In this document: positions 17,219 through 28,598 of the stretch, piece after piece
Layout of the letters: the number at the start of each line of letters is the position of its first letter
Numbering within the stretch: the first letter of the stretch is position 1
Source: Jeotgalibaca dankookensis
Lineage (GTDB): Bacteria; Bacillota; Bacilli; Lactobacillales; Aerococcaceae
Reading direction: 5' to 3'
Length of the DNA: 64,000 bases
NCBI RefSeq assembly: GCF_002005405.1
Contig: NZ_CP019728.1
Span: 372,001-436,000 of the forward strand
Notes under the pieces: model-generated
Told to the model about the DNA's origin: nothing
The model's database searches: none
What the model saw: only the letters and a program-made list of their open reading frames with translations
Position numbers and translations under genes: made by a program

Positions 17219-18052
17219 TTGAAAGTCATAAAAGTAATAAACAACAATATCGTAAAATCTTTTGATCACGAGAACAATGAAGTTTTAGTAATGGGAAAAG
17301 GGATTGGATTCCAAAAAAAACCAGGAAATTCAGTCAACCCCGAACTGATTGAGAAAGTTTATGTAAGTAGTAAAGACTTAAATTCAAATAGGTTAGCTCA
17401 ATTACTTTCCGAAATTCCAATTGAACATATTCAACTAGCAAATGAAATCATTAGTTTTGCAAAGGCTTCACTTGGTAAAAAATTAAATGATAATATATTT
17501 TTGACGCTGACCGATCATGTAAGTTATGCAATTGAACGATATAATAATAAAATTCCAATTAAAAATGCATTGCTTTGGGAAATTAAGCGTTTTTATAATC
17601 ATGAATACTTAATTGGAAAAGAAGCTCTTAGCATGATCAAAAGTAAATTAGGAATAGACTTACCCGAAGATGAAGCTGGTTTTATTGCTTTGCATATTGT
17701 TAATGCAGAGTTGGACATGGCACAAGTCAGTCAAGTAACTGAGATGACTAAAATTATCCAAGATATCACTAATATCGTTCGTCTCCATTTTCAGGTAGAT
17801 TTAGATGAATATTCATTGAATTATGAACGGTTTATCGTCCACTTAAAATTTTTTGTGCAAAGATTATTTACGGGTGTCGATTTATTAGAAGAAAATGATT
17901 CTAGCTTCTTATTCTTGATTAAAGAAAAGTATCGAGAAGAATATCTATGTGCTTTAAAAATTAGGAAGTATATCATGAATCATTTTGATCGAGACTTGCA
18001 AGAAGATGAAATAATCTATCTCACCATTCATATCAAGCGAATTACAAATTAA
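17219..18052 (+). CDS. licT: LicT/BglG-family transcription antiterminator
   Basis: A 277-residue RNA-binding antiterminator: an N-terminal CAT domain (KVIKVINNNIVKSF, LVMGKGIGFQKKPG) and two PRD domains with conserved histidines (TLTDHVSYAIERY, FIALHIVNAELD, YLTIHIKRI). TTG at 17219 is chosen as start because it follows CAAGGAGA and gives the usual MKVIKVINNN beginning; the frame runs nine codons further upstream. It should bind the RAT elements at 17142 and 18061, and PTS phosphorylation of the PRDs should tune it. Confidence 0.9.
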   Translation: MKVIKVINNNIVKSFDHENNEVLVMGKGIGFQKKPGNSVNPELIEKVYVSSKDLNSNRLAQLLSEIPIEHIQLANEIISFAKASLGKKLNDNIFLTLTDHVSYAIERYNNKIPIKNALLWEIKRFYNHEYLIGKEALSMIKSKLGIDLPEDEAGFIALHIVNAELDMAQVSQVTEMTKIIQDITNIVRLHFQVDLDEYSLNYERFIVHLKFFVQRLFTGVDLLEENDSSFLFLIKEKYREEYLCALKIRKYIMNHFDRDLQEDEIIYLTIHIKRITN

Positions 18053-18060
18053 ATATAAAC

Positions 18061-18092
18061 AGGATTGTTACTGCGAAAAGCAGGCTATACCT
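18061..18092 (+). promoter_or_regulatory. RAT antiterminator element upstream of the PTS gene
   Basis: AGGATTGTTACTGCGAAAAG and then CAGGCTATACCT match the bgl-type RAT consensus closely. Its 3' end overlaps the 5' arm of the terminator at 18087, giving mutually exclusive folds. LicT binding should permit read-through into the PTS and glucosidase genes. Confidence 0.9.
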
Positions 18093-18132
18093 AAATAAAC
18101 CTTTATGTGAAGGTTTGTTTAGGTATTTTTTT
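18087..18132 (+). terminator. Regulated terminator between licT and the PTS gene
   Basis: A 17-bp stem pairs 18087-18103 with 18110-18126 (one G-U pair) and ends in seven T. Confidence 0.92.
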
Positions 18133-18156
18133 ATGAAAAATTAGGAGGGAAATCAA

Positions 18157-21487
<3,331 letters not shown>

Positions 21488-21502
21488 GATAGATAGAAGG
21501 AG

Positions 21503-21530
21503 GCAGAACTGCTATAAGTTCTGCTTTTTT
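21503..21530 (+). terminator. Intrinsic terminator of the beta-glucoside operon
   Basis: GCAGAACT pairs with AGTTCTGC around GCTATA, then six T. Confidence 0.92.
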
Positions 21531-21585
21531 GTTTGTAATTTATAGAAAAAAGGTGAATTGACTTTTATTTAGTTTATAAATTGAA

Positions 21586-21804
21586 ATACGCATCAAATAG
21601 AGAATAAATCGACTCTCACTTGATCTGCAAACGCTTATTCGGATCAAGTAGAGAATAGATCAACGCTCACTTGATCCGCAGACGGCTCATTCGGATCAAG
21701 TAACGAAGAAACTGACGCTCACTTGATCCGCAAACGGCTCATTCGGATCAAGTAACGAAGAAACTGACGCTCACTTGATCTGCAGACGCTCATTCGGATC
21801 GAGC
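21586..21804. repeat. Tandem array of palindromic 32-33-bp units, period about 52 bp
   Basis: Four units start at 21618, 21669, 21721 and 21773. Each begins ACTTGATCYGCA and ends ATTCGGATCAAGT, so each can fold into a hairpin of ACTTGATCCG against CGGATCAAGT. A half unit (right arm only) precedes at 21586-21600. The 18-20-bp segments between units are themselves similar or identical (ACGAAGAAACTGACGCTC occurs twice). The last unit is decayed (GAGC for AAGT). The array fills most of the gap between the glucosidase terminator and the acetyltransferase gene; the rest of 21531-21926 shows no gene. Confidence 0.85.
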
Positions 21805-21926
21805 AGCACCAAAAGTGGACTAGTTTGTAGTTTGATCCATAAATTCTCTATTCAAAGAAAACATGGCTACTTTCTACTTCATTAGTAGTATCATAATAGT
21901 ATAAACAAAAAATGGAGGGAACTCAT

Positions 21927-22538
21927 ATGAATCATGAAGAAAGAATGCATACAGGAGATCTGTACTTACCGAATGACGAAGAGCTAATGAAGAAACAACT
22001 ACAACACTTGGATCGCCTTTATGATTTCAATCAAACGCGCCCAACAGAACAAGATAAAAGGCAACAGATGCTAAAAGAAATGTTTGCTGAGATTGGAGAA
22101 GGTTGCTATATTGAACCACCATTCTATTCGAATTTTGGTGGGAAACATGTCCATTTTGGGAAGAATATTTATGCCAATTTTAACTTAACATTAGTCGATG
22201 ATACACACATTTATGTAGGGGATTATACAATGTTTGGCCCTAATGTGGTTGTTGCTACTGCGGGACATCCTATCCTACCTGAGCTCCGAGAGAAATCATA
22301 TCAATATAATTCATCGGTACATATCGGTAAAAATTGCTGGATAGGTGCAGGAGTGATTATCCTTCCCGGTATCACAATTGGAGCCAATGTAGTGATTGGT
22401 GCTGGAAGCGTAGTAACCAAAGATCTACCGGACAATATTGTAGCAGTAGGAAATCCTTGTCGTATTCTTCGAAAAGTAAACCAGCATGATGAAGAATATT
22501 ATTTTAAAAACAGGAAAATAAATACTGAGAAACTATAA
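21927..22538 (+). CDS. Maltose/galactoside-type O-acetyltransferase (hexapeptide repeat)
   Basis: A 203-residue left-handed beta-helix acetyltransferase of the LacA/Maa family. An N-terminal Mac domain is followed by hexapeptide repeats (IGKNCWIGAGVIILPGITIG, ANVVIGAGSVVTKDLPDN) and the catalytic His region TAGHPI. It would transfer acetyl from acetyl-CoA to a sugar. ATG 21927 follows TGGAGGGA; five extra codons upstream are unlikely to be used. Confidence 0.88.
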   Translation: MNHEERMHTGDLYLPNDEELMKKQLQHLDRLYDFNQTRPTEQDKRQQMLKEMFAEIGEGCYIEPPFYSNFGGKHVHFGKNIYANFNLTLVDDTHIYVGDYTMFGPNVVVATAGHPILPELREKSYQYNSSVHIGKNCWIGAGVIILPGITIGANVVIGAGSVVTKDLPDNIVAVGNPCRILRKVNQHDEEYYFKNRKINTEKL

Positions 22539-22597
22539 ATCATTTCAAAAATTTGTTCTATGCGAATTAACGTGTGGTGATTCTAGCTACAATTCTG

Positions 22598-22634
22598 CTA
22601 TACTAAAAGTAGCAATAAAATGTAAGCGTTTCAA
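22598..22634 (+). promoter_or_regulatory. Promoter -10 and cre site upstream of the permease remnant
   Basis: A TATACT box at about 22598-22603 is followed by the near-perfect cre sequence TGTAAGCGTTTCAA (22621-22634, 13 of 14). The placement just downstream of the -10 fits CcpA repression of an operon that has since been largely lost. Confidence 0.55.
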
Positions 22635-22660
22635 AATTGTCAACTAAAGGGAGATCATCC

Positions 22661-23016
22661 ATGCAAAAAAAACCATTGTTGCAGCGCTTATGCAAATATC
22701 ACCATCGATAGAGGAAGCTGCAGCCAGTTTGGGGAGTGGACAAGTTAATACATTCTTCCGAATCACAGTCCCTATGATGATGACTGGAATTATCTCAGGT
22801 GCAATCCTCAGCTGGATTACTATGCTTAGCGAGCTTTCCACTTCGATTCTCCTGTATAATGTACGCACACGAACGATGACGGTTGCCATCTATACGGAAG
22901 TCATCCGTGGGAACTATGGAATTGCCGCAGCATTGTCCACCATTTTAACTCTTTTCACGGTCGTTTCTTTATTGATATTTATGAAAGTTACCAACAGCGA
23001 CGAAATTACCATGTAA
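22661..23016 (+). pseudogene. Remnant of a binding-protein-dependent ABC permease
   Basis: From 22672 on, one frame encodes TIVAALMQISPSIEEAAASL and the rest of the C-terminal third of an ABC transporter permease of the iron/Fbp type (ASLGSGQVNTFFRITVPMM). The N-terminal two thirds are missing. The only start with a good ribosome site (AAAGGGAG, ATG 22661) is in another frame and runs into a stop after 16 codons; an 8-A run lies at the switch point. This looks like an internal deletion plus frameshift. No partner ATPase or binding protein is nearby. Confidence 0.8.
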
Positions 23017-23130
23017 ATGAACTAGAAAAAGTCCTTATTTCTTTGGAAAGAGGGACTTTTATGTGTACTGGTAAATTTACTTATCAAGGAGAAGAAAAGT
23101 CTATATGAATTTAACTCGCAAAGGTCACCA

Positions 23131-24141
23131 TCAAACAAATTCATCAGGAAAATAATTTTCAATATTTTGGAAATACTTTTTTAATAAGGGATCCTGAGAA
23201 AGGGCGATTGTTTTTGCGAATTCCAACATCGCTTTTACTTTTGGTAAGGTTGATTCACAAAGGAGTACATATCCACAAGCAAAGTCTTTTGTTGGCACAA
23301 CCAAAGCAGTGGCATCAACCATATTCGCAACGCGAATCAAACCTTTTCCCGAAGACTGTTGGGAACGATTCGCTTCATATCCTAAATGTCCCAGGACAGT
23401 ATCGCCAAACCCTAGAAAATCTACTGGACCTTCTTTGGAAATCAAGAAGTCGCACTCGGATAAGTTTTCTTTTAAGAATTCAATAAGTAGTTCCCGTTCG
23501 CCAAATAGGTTAGGAGTCTGAACGATTTTTACATTTTTTGCTACATCTAAATCATCCAGAGGACCTGTTGCAAAAATCCTAGGGGAAGCAATGGTTTTTG
23601 TATCTTCCAATGGAAGCACACACTGAATTGCATGTAAAATAACTTCAAATTCTCGACTCATAAATCCGATAGAAGCGTGAAAACCAATTCCATCGGTTGA
23701 GGTTGAGGAAAATTTTTCTAAATGTTCTTGTTCAATGATCGGGCTAATAAAGCCAAATAATTGAACAGCCATCGCAGGTGCAAGTACTGAACCGCCCCCA
23801 TCTGTACCAATCCCTAAATCATTGATTCCTAATAGAACATTGATAGCTGTTCCACTCGATGAACCAGTCATTGGGCGACCACTTATTGGATTGATTAAGG
23901 ATACATCAATAGCTCGACCTCCCATACTAGCTTTGTCCAATGTATGCAAAATATAGCGAAAGGTTTCTAATTGTTCAATCAAATGACGAGGAATGTGGCT
24001 TTTATTTTTTACGCCCATGTAACGACTTCCTACTGAATACTTTTCTAAAGCGCGAGGATATACTTTCTCTACACTTTCGTAAGGGTCTTTCATAGCAATA
24101 AAGGTTTGATTTGCTGCTTGGATCCATTCATTAAGTTCCAT
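23131..24141 (-). CDS. Amidase-signature family protein
   Basis: A 336-residue protein with the core of the amidase signature: Lys70 (TLDKASMGG), the GSSSG loop at residues 93-97 and GTDGGGSVLAP with Ser118, giving a possible Lys-Ser-Ser triad. It is shorter than most amidases at the N-terminus, and the usual GTDTGGS reads GTDGGGS, so activity is likely but not certain. The start at 24141 follows GAGAGGTG; the frame extends 13 codons upstream. It is transcribed away from the serine hydrolase/yhf block, with a common intergenic region. Confidence 0.7.
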   Translation of the reverse strand: MELNEWIQAANQTFIAMKDPYESVEKVYPRALEKYSVGSRYMGVKNKSHIPRHLIEQLETFRYILHTLDKASMGGRAIDVSLINPISGRPMTGSSSGTAINVLLGINDLGIGTDGGGSVLAPAMAVQLFGFISPIIEQEHLEKFSSTSTDGIGFHASIGFMSREFEVILHAIQCVLPLEDTKTIASPRIFATGPLDDLDVAKNVKIVQTPNLFGERELLIEFLKENLSECDFLISKEGPVDFLGFGDTVLGHLGYEANRSQQSSGKGLIRVANMVDATALVVPTKDFACGYVLLCESTLPKVKAMLEFAKTIALSQDPLLKKYFQNIENYFPDEFV

Positions 24142-24215
24142 ATTTTTCACCTCTCTATTTATCTTATAACCTACTATCAACTTTTAAAAATGTTTTGTCA
24201 AATGTGTGTAAGCCC

Positions 24216-24291
24216 TTGCAATTATAACCTATGTGTTTTAGTATGAATTGTATACTACTTTACGTTTCAATGTACAAAAAAATGTAAATTG
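24216..24291 (+). promoter_or_regulatory. Promoter plus palindromic operator before the serine hydrolase
   Basis: TTGCAA (24216-24221), 17 bases, TAGTAT (24239-24244). Downstream lies a 24-bp dyad (24268-24291) of the form CAATnTACA-N6-TGTAnATTG. The same operator, differing at one base, lies before yhfU at 25879-25902. Its position after the -10 suggests repression by blocking elongation or initiation. Confidence 0.75.
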
Positions 24292-24329
24292 AAGCATAAA
24301 GTAATAAAAAATAGAAAGGAAGATAGAAT

Positions 24330-25679
24330 ATGAAATTAAGAATGGCAACAGGGGCAATTCTTGCAGGAGCTGTATTTTTATCCGGATGTCAGCCCACAGA
24401 TCAAGAAGGCGGTGAGTCGCAGAGTTCTGTGACAGAAAGTTCAGTAATGGAGAGTCAATCTTCAGAAGAACAAGTGACTGATAACCAATTGAAAGAGGGC
24501 TCAGCTGAAGAAGCAAACATGGATGAAGAAACGCTTGCTGAAATTGATCAAATTGTTGAAGCCGCTATGGAAGAAAAAATTATTCCAGGAGCAGTGGTAT
24601 TTATTGCAAAAGACAATACCATTGTAAAAGAAACGGCATATGGCTATGCTCAGAAATTTGATATGGGTGAAGAATTAAGTGAGCCAATTGAAATGACAAC
24701 TGATACCATATTTGATTTAGCATCCGTTACAAAAGTAATGGCAACTACGCAAGGAATTATGAAATTAGTTTCTGAAGGTGAAATATCTGTAGATGATCAA
24801 GTAGCTATGTACGTACCTGATTTTAGTAAAAATGGAAAAGAAGAAGTTACGATTGCCGACTTACTGACTCACACATCCGGATTGACGCCATGGGAACCTA
24901 CGTATTTAACTGCGAAAAATCGAGAAGAAGTATTGGACTACATTAATGATTTACCATTAGAATATGAAACTGGAACGGATCGAAAATATAGTGATTTCAG
25001 TTTCATGACGCTAGCCTTTATTTTGGAAAGCATTACAGATAAACGTTTGGATGAATATCTACAAGATGAGATTTATGGTCCGCTTCAAATGGAAGATACC
25101 CTATTCAATGCTGCCGAAAATACAGAGCAACCGATTGCCGCAACGTCATGGGGAAATCCTTATGAATATAAAATGATTGAAGATGATGAGTTTGGCTATA
25201 CAGTGCCAGAAGATCCAGAAATGTTTGATGGCTGGAGAGAATATACGTTAGTTGGTGAAATAAATGATGGAAATGCTTTCTACGCAAATGAAGGGATTGC
25301 TGGTCATGCAGGATTATTTTCTACTGCTAAAGATTTAGCGGTTTTAGGACAGACCATGTTAAATGGAGGAACCTACGGCGATGTAGAGTTATATAGTCAA
25401 GAAGTTCTCCAAACATTTACTAGCCCACAACGATTCGATCAAGGATATGGATGGGAATTGAATAAAGAGTGGTACATGGGTGACCAACATTCTGACCAAA
25501 CGTTTGGCCATACTGGTTTTACGGGAACTCAAGTAATCTTTGATCCAGAATATAACGTACAAATTATTATATTAACCAATAAACAAAATAACGGACAAAA
25601 AGAAGATGGCTCCTATGCTAGTACGGGACAGTTATCTCAAGACATATCCAATAAAGTATACGAATCGATAAAAAAATAA
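24330..25679 (+). CDS. Secreted lipoprotein serine hydrolase (class C beta-lactamase-like)
   Basis: A lipoprotein signal peptide ends in the lipobox LSGC with Cys20. A Ser/Glu-rich linker to about residue 65 would hold the enzyme off the membrane. The domain is of the beta-lactamase/D-aminopeptidase/esterase type: nucleophile Ser132 and Lys135 in SVTK, Tyr220-Ser-Asp, and an HTG motif in TFGHTGFTGT near residue 395. Such proteins cleave D-peptides, amides or esters. It is unlikely to be a resistance beta-lactamase given its context: it shares promoter architecture and operator with the yhf operon, so it probably processes that pathway's substrate outside the cell. Confidence 0.85.
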   Translation: MKLRMATGAILAGAVFLSGCQPTDQEGGESQSSVTESSVMESQSSEEQVTDNQLKEGSAEEANMDEETLAEIDQIVEAAMEEKIIPGAVVFIAKDNTIVKETAYGYAQKFDMGEELSEPIEMTTDTIFDLASVTKVMATTQGIMKLVSEGEISVDDQVAMYVPDFSKNGKEEVTIADLLTHTSGLTPWEPTYLTAKNREEVLDYINDLPLEYETGTDRKYSDFSFMTLAFILESITDKRLDEYLQDEIYGPLQMEDTLFNAAENTEQPIAATSWGNPYEYKMIEDDEFGYTVPEDPEMFDGWREYTLVGEINDGNAFYANEGIAGHAGLFSTAKDLAVLGQTMLNGGTYGDVELYSQEVLQTFTSPQRFDQGYGWELNKEWYMGDQHSDQTFGHTGFTGTQVIFDPEYNVQIIILTNKQNNGQKEDGSYASTGQLSQDISNKVYESIKK

Positions 25680-25693
25680 AAAATTAGCATAAG

Positions 25694-25803
25694 AAGTGTC
25701 CGAAAAATAGAGTATCATAAGCCCACTTCAAAGTAGTTTGCTTTTTACAGTTTCTACTTTGAAGGGAGTTTATCAATCAGGACCTATACGGACACTTTTT
25801 TTA
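25694..25803. repeat. 104-bp inverted-repeat element (terminator or MITE-like)
   Basis: AAGTGTCCG (25694-25702) and CGGACACTT (25789-25797) bound a nested, imperfect inverted repeat whose inner arms CTTCAAAGTAG and CTACTTTGAAG also pair. A T tract follows, so it can end transcription of the serine hydrolase gene. Its long terminal repeats are more elaborate than a normal terminator and recall a miniature transposable element. Confidence 0.65.
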
Positions 25804-25819
25804 TTTTTTTAGAAAACCC

Positions 25820-25902
25820 TTGCAATCTAAAAATACATGGGGTAAACTTACTTATAAGAAAAGGTTTTCAATATATACCAATGTACAAAAAAATGTATAT
25901 TG
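25820..25902 (+). promoter_or_regulatory. Promoter plus palindromic operator of the yhf operon
   Basis: TTGCAA (25820-25825), 17 bases, TAAACT (25843-25848), then the 24-bp dyad at 25879-25902, which is one base different from the one at 24268. Spacing from -10 to operator is similar in both (23 and 30 bases). Confidence 0.75.
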
Positions 25903-25932
25903 ATGTATCTAGAAAAAGAAAGGAAGGAAAAA

Positions 25933-26298
25933 ATGAAAAAAATTGTAGTAGGCGGTCAGATTGACAAAAAAGAAGTTGCAGAATTAGTAGAAAAGTATGC
26001 ACAAGGGAAGTTTGAAGTAGAGACCAAAAGTGATTTGGAAGCAGCGATGGCACTTAAAAATGGTACAGCTGATTATTACTTTGGCGCTTGTAATACAGGA
26101 GGAGGCGGTGCTCTAGCAATGGCAATCGCACTTGTAGGTAGACCGAAGACCGCAACCGTTTCTATGCCAGGAAAAATTATGCCCGAAGAAGAGATCCGCG
26201 AGCAAGTTACGTCAGGAAAAATTGCATTTGGTTTTACAGCACAACACAAAGAGAACGTGATTCCCATTCTAATGGATGAGTTATCGAAATTATCATAA
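25933..26298 (+). CDS. yhfU: YhfU-like protein (DUF2620)
   Basis: A 121-residue protein like E. coli YhfU. It opens with a beta strand KKIVVGGQIDK and has a glycine-rich GACNTGGGGALAMAIA segment that could bind phosphate or a nucleotide. Function is unknown. The start at 25933 follows GGAAGG; a further 11 codons upstream overlap the operator and are not used. It is the first gene of the operon and precedes the transporter gene, as a soluble partner of the transporter might. Confidence 0.8.
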   Translation: MKKIVVGGQIDKKEVAELVEKYAQGKFEVETKSDLEAAMALKNGTADYYFGACNTGGGGALAMAIALVGRPKTATVSMPGKIMPEEEIREQVTSGKIAFGFTAQHKENVIPILMDELSKLS

Positions 26299-26325
26299 TA
26301 TTATAATGTTAAGGAGTGAGTGAGT

Positions 26326-27624
26326 TTGGATATTATACAATTAGTTGTTGTAGGGGCATTAGGTGCTCTCGCTGCTATCTTATCAAATACGGGGATTGCT
26401 GTATTTAACGATGGTCTTCGTCCCGTTATGCCAGAATACTTAGACGGTGTCATTAGTAAGAAAGAATTGGCAGCAACCAGTTTCGCAGTCAGTTTTGGAT
26501 TGGTAATCGGGTTTGGTATTCCCGTTTCCATTGGAGCAAGTATTATTTTAGTTCATAGTTTATTATTGATGACCGATATTATTGGTACATGGACTCCAGA
26601 CGGTAAAAAAGGAATGATCATAGCCGGGGTCATCGGTGCCGTTTATGGTATCGCATTAACATTAGGCTTACAAGCAGTTGTTGACTTATTCGCAATGTTA
26701 CCGGTTGATGTATTAGGTGCTCTTGGAGCAGTTGGAGCCCCAATCGTTATTGGATTTGCAGTGTTCCCAGCAGTTGCAGTTGCGTATCAACATGGATTTA
26801 ATAAAGGTGCGATCACCTTAGCAACCAGTACATTGGTATTATTTATTGTAAAACGTTTCGGAACATTCCAATTAAATGAACAAACGTCTTTCACATTATC
26901 TGCAGAAGGAATGGCTCTTCTAGTAGGAATGATTTTCATGCTCATCTTTGCAGTTCAAGTAAAAGGCGAGTCAGAAGACAATCAAAACCTAGTAAGTATT
27001 TTTGTTGAACGGGTTACTCGCATTAAGAAAAACTGGATTATTCTTTCTATTGTTGGTGGTTTAGTTGCATCTGCAACCAGTTTAACCATTATTGCTGGAG
27101 ATCCAATTTCCTTGAATTTATTAAGTGAAGGTAAATTCGGTGAAGCAGCACTTGCCGCTTTTGCTAGAGGAATTGGTTTTATTCCATTAGTATTCTCTAC
27201 CGCTATTGTTACCGGTGTATACAGTCCAGCTGGAACCACATTTGTATATGTAGCAGGAATTTTGCTTCATGGAAATCCAATCTTTGCTTTCCTAGCTGGT
27301 GCAGCTATTATGTTTGTAGAAGTAAACCTATTGAATGCAGCTGCCAAAGGATTGGACCGTTTCCCAGGTGTTCGTGACATGGGTGAACATATCCGTACCG
27401 CGATGAACCGCGTCTTGGAAATTGCCCTTCTAGTAGGTGGAGCGATGGCAAGTGAACAAATCGCACCAGGTATTGGATTCTTCTGGGTATTTGGAGCCTA
27501 TCTGATGAACCGTACTGCTAAGAAACCATTAGTGGATATGGCAGTTGGCCCTGTAGCTGCAATCGCCTTAGGAATTATTGTAAATATTCTTTATGTATTG
27601 GGACTTTTTGCCCCAGTCGTTTAA
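26326..27624 (+). CDS. yhfT: YhfT-like membrane transporter
   Basis: About 432 residues with ten or more hydrophobic helices. It is clearly related to E. coli YhfT: VFNDGLRPVMPEYLDGV, LPVDVLGALG, TTFVYVAGILLHGNP and the C-terminal NILYVLGLFAP all have counterparts. It is probably the uptake system for the pathway substrate; no transport activity is established to my knowledge. TTG at 26326 (nine bases after AAGGAG) is preferred over GTG at 26320, which is too close to the ribosome site. Confidence 0.85.
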   Translation: MDIIQLVVVGALGALAAILSNTGIAVFNDGLRPVMPEYLDGVISKKELAATSFAVSFGLVIGFGIPVSIGASIILVHSLLLMTDIIGTWTPDGKKGMIIAGVIGAVYGIALTLGLQAVVDLFAMLPVDVLGALGAVGAPIVIGFAVFPAVAVAYQHGFNKGAITLATSTLVLFIVKRFGTFQLNEQTSFTLSAEGMALLVGMIFMLIFAVQVKGESEDNQNLVSIFVERVTRIKKNWIILSIVGGLVASATSLTIIAGDPISLNLLSEGKFGEAALAAFARGIGFIPLVFSTAIVTGVYSPAGTTFVYVAGILLHGNPIFAFLAGAAIMFVEVNLLNAAAKGLDRFPGVRDMGEHIRTAMNRVLEIALLVGGAMASEQIAPGIGFFWVFGAYLMNRTAKKPLVDMAVGPVAAIALGIIVNILYVLGLFAPVV

Positions 27625-27697
27625 AAATTAAACAGAGGTGCTGGACCATATTGGTTTGGCACCTTCCCTTTTTAACACAGAGAAAGGAATGAATAAA

Positions 27698-28579
27698 ATG
27701 CCTCTAGTTGAAGGAATCACCTATGCACATGAACATACAACAATCGACCTCTCATCTTTAAAACATACTGAAGATACCAATCTAAACTGTTTTGAGGAAA
27801 CGGTGAAAGAATACAAGAAGTTATACGAAAAAGGGGTTCGAAATGTAGTTGATGTTACCGTTCGAGGAATGAAACGCAATCCTGAATACGTACAACGAGT
27901 AGCCGAAGCTTCTGGAATGAATATTTTGCAATCCACTGGATGGTATCAAGATAAGTTTTTACCAGAATACATTTATGAAAAATCTGTAGAAGAATTAGCG
28001 CAGATGATGATCGACGATATCCAAAAAGGAATCGACGGAACTTCTATCAAAGCGGAACTGATTGGTGAAATTGGAACGAGTAAAAACGAAATGACAGAGC
28101 GAGAACGGAAAGTTTTTGAAGCTGCCGTCTTCGCTCAAAAAGAAACCGGAGTTCCCATCACTACTCATACGACACTAGGTACGTATGGAAAAGAACAAGT
28201 TGAATTTTTTAAAGAGCAAGGTGCAGATCTTTCTAAAATTGTCATAGGTCATGTTGACCTTACCGGAGATACCCAATATGTATTGGACCTTTTAAAAGAA
28301 GGAGTGTACGTAGAATTTGATACGGTTGGAAAAGAAAACTACATGCCCGATGCAACTCGTTTAGAAATGTTAAAATCAATCGAAAAAGCTGGCTATACCG
28401 ATAAAGTTTTTCTTTCAATGGATATTACTCGCCGATCACATTTGGAGTATAAGGATGGATTAGGTTACAGTTTCTTACTAGACTCCTTTATTCCCTTGCT
28501 ACGTGAAGGCGGATTATCAGAAGGATTTATCCAAAAAATGCTAGTTCACAATCCTCGTGCATTTTATCCATCTTATTAA
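27698..28579 (+). CDS. php: Phosphotriesterase homology protein (Php/YhfV)
   Basis: A 293-residue amidohydrolase-superfamily enzyme, the same size as E. coli Php. Metal ligands are visible in order: HEH near residue 11, Glu in ELIGEIGTS, His in PITTHTTLG, His in VIGHVDLTGD and Asp in SMDITRRS. That makes an active hydrolase likely, but the natural substrate of Php is not known to me; lactones and phosphoesters are typical for the superfamily. ATG 27698 is chosen over 27689 on spacing from AAAGGA. Confidence 0.88.
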   Translation: MPLVEGITYAHEHTTIDLSSLKHTEDTNLNCFEETVKEYKKLYEKGVRNVVDVTVRGMKRNPEYVQRVAEASGMNILQSTGWYQDKFLPEYIYEKSVEELAQMMIDDIQKGIDGTSIKAELIGEIGTSKNEMTERERKVFEAAVFAQKETGVPITTHTTLGTYGKEQVEFFKEQGADLSKIVIGHVDLTGDTQYVLDLLKEGVYVEFDTVGKENYMPDATRLEMLKSIEKAGYTDKVFLSMDITRRSHLEYKDGLGYSFLLDSFIPLLREGGLSEGFIQKMLVHNPRAFYPSY

Positions 28580-28598
28580 ATAGGAGGTATCTGACTAA

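Noticed and set aside
21586-21804. CRISPR array
   Set aside because: Repeat-spacer spacing looks similar, but the spacers are similar or identical to each other, repeats are full palindromes, and no cas gene is in the window.
24330-25679. Antibiotic-resistance beta-lactamase
   Set aside because: The SVTK/YSD/HTG motifs fit the wider serine hydrolase family, and the lipoprotein form and shared operator with a catabolic operon argue against resistance.
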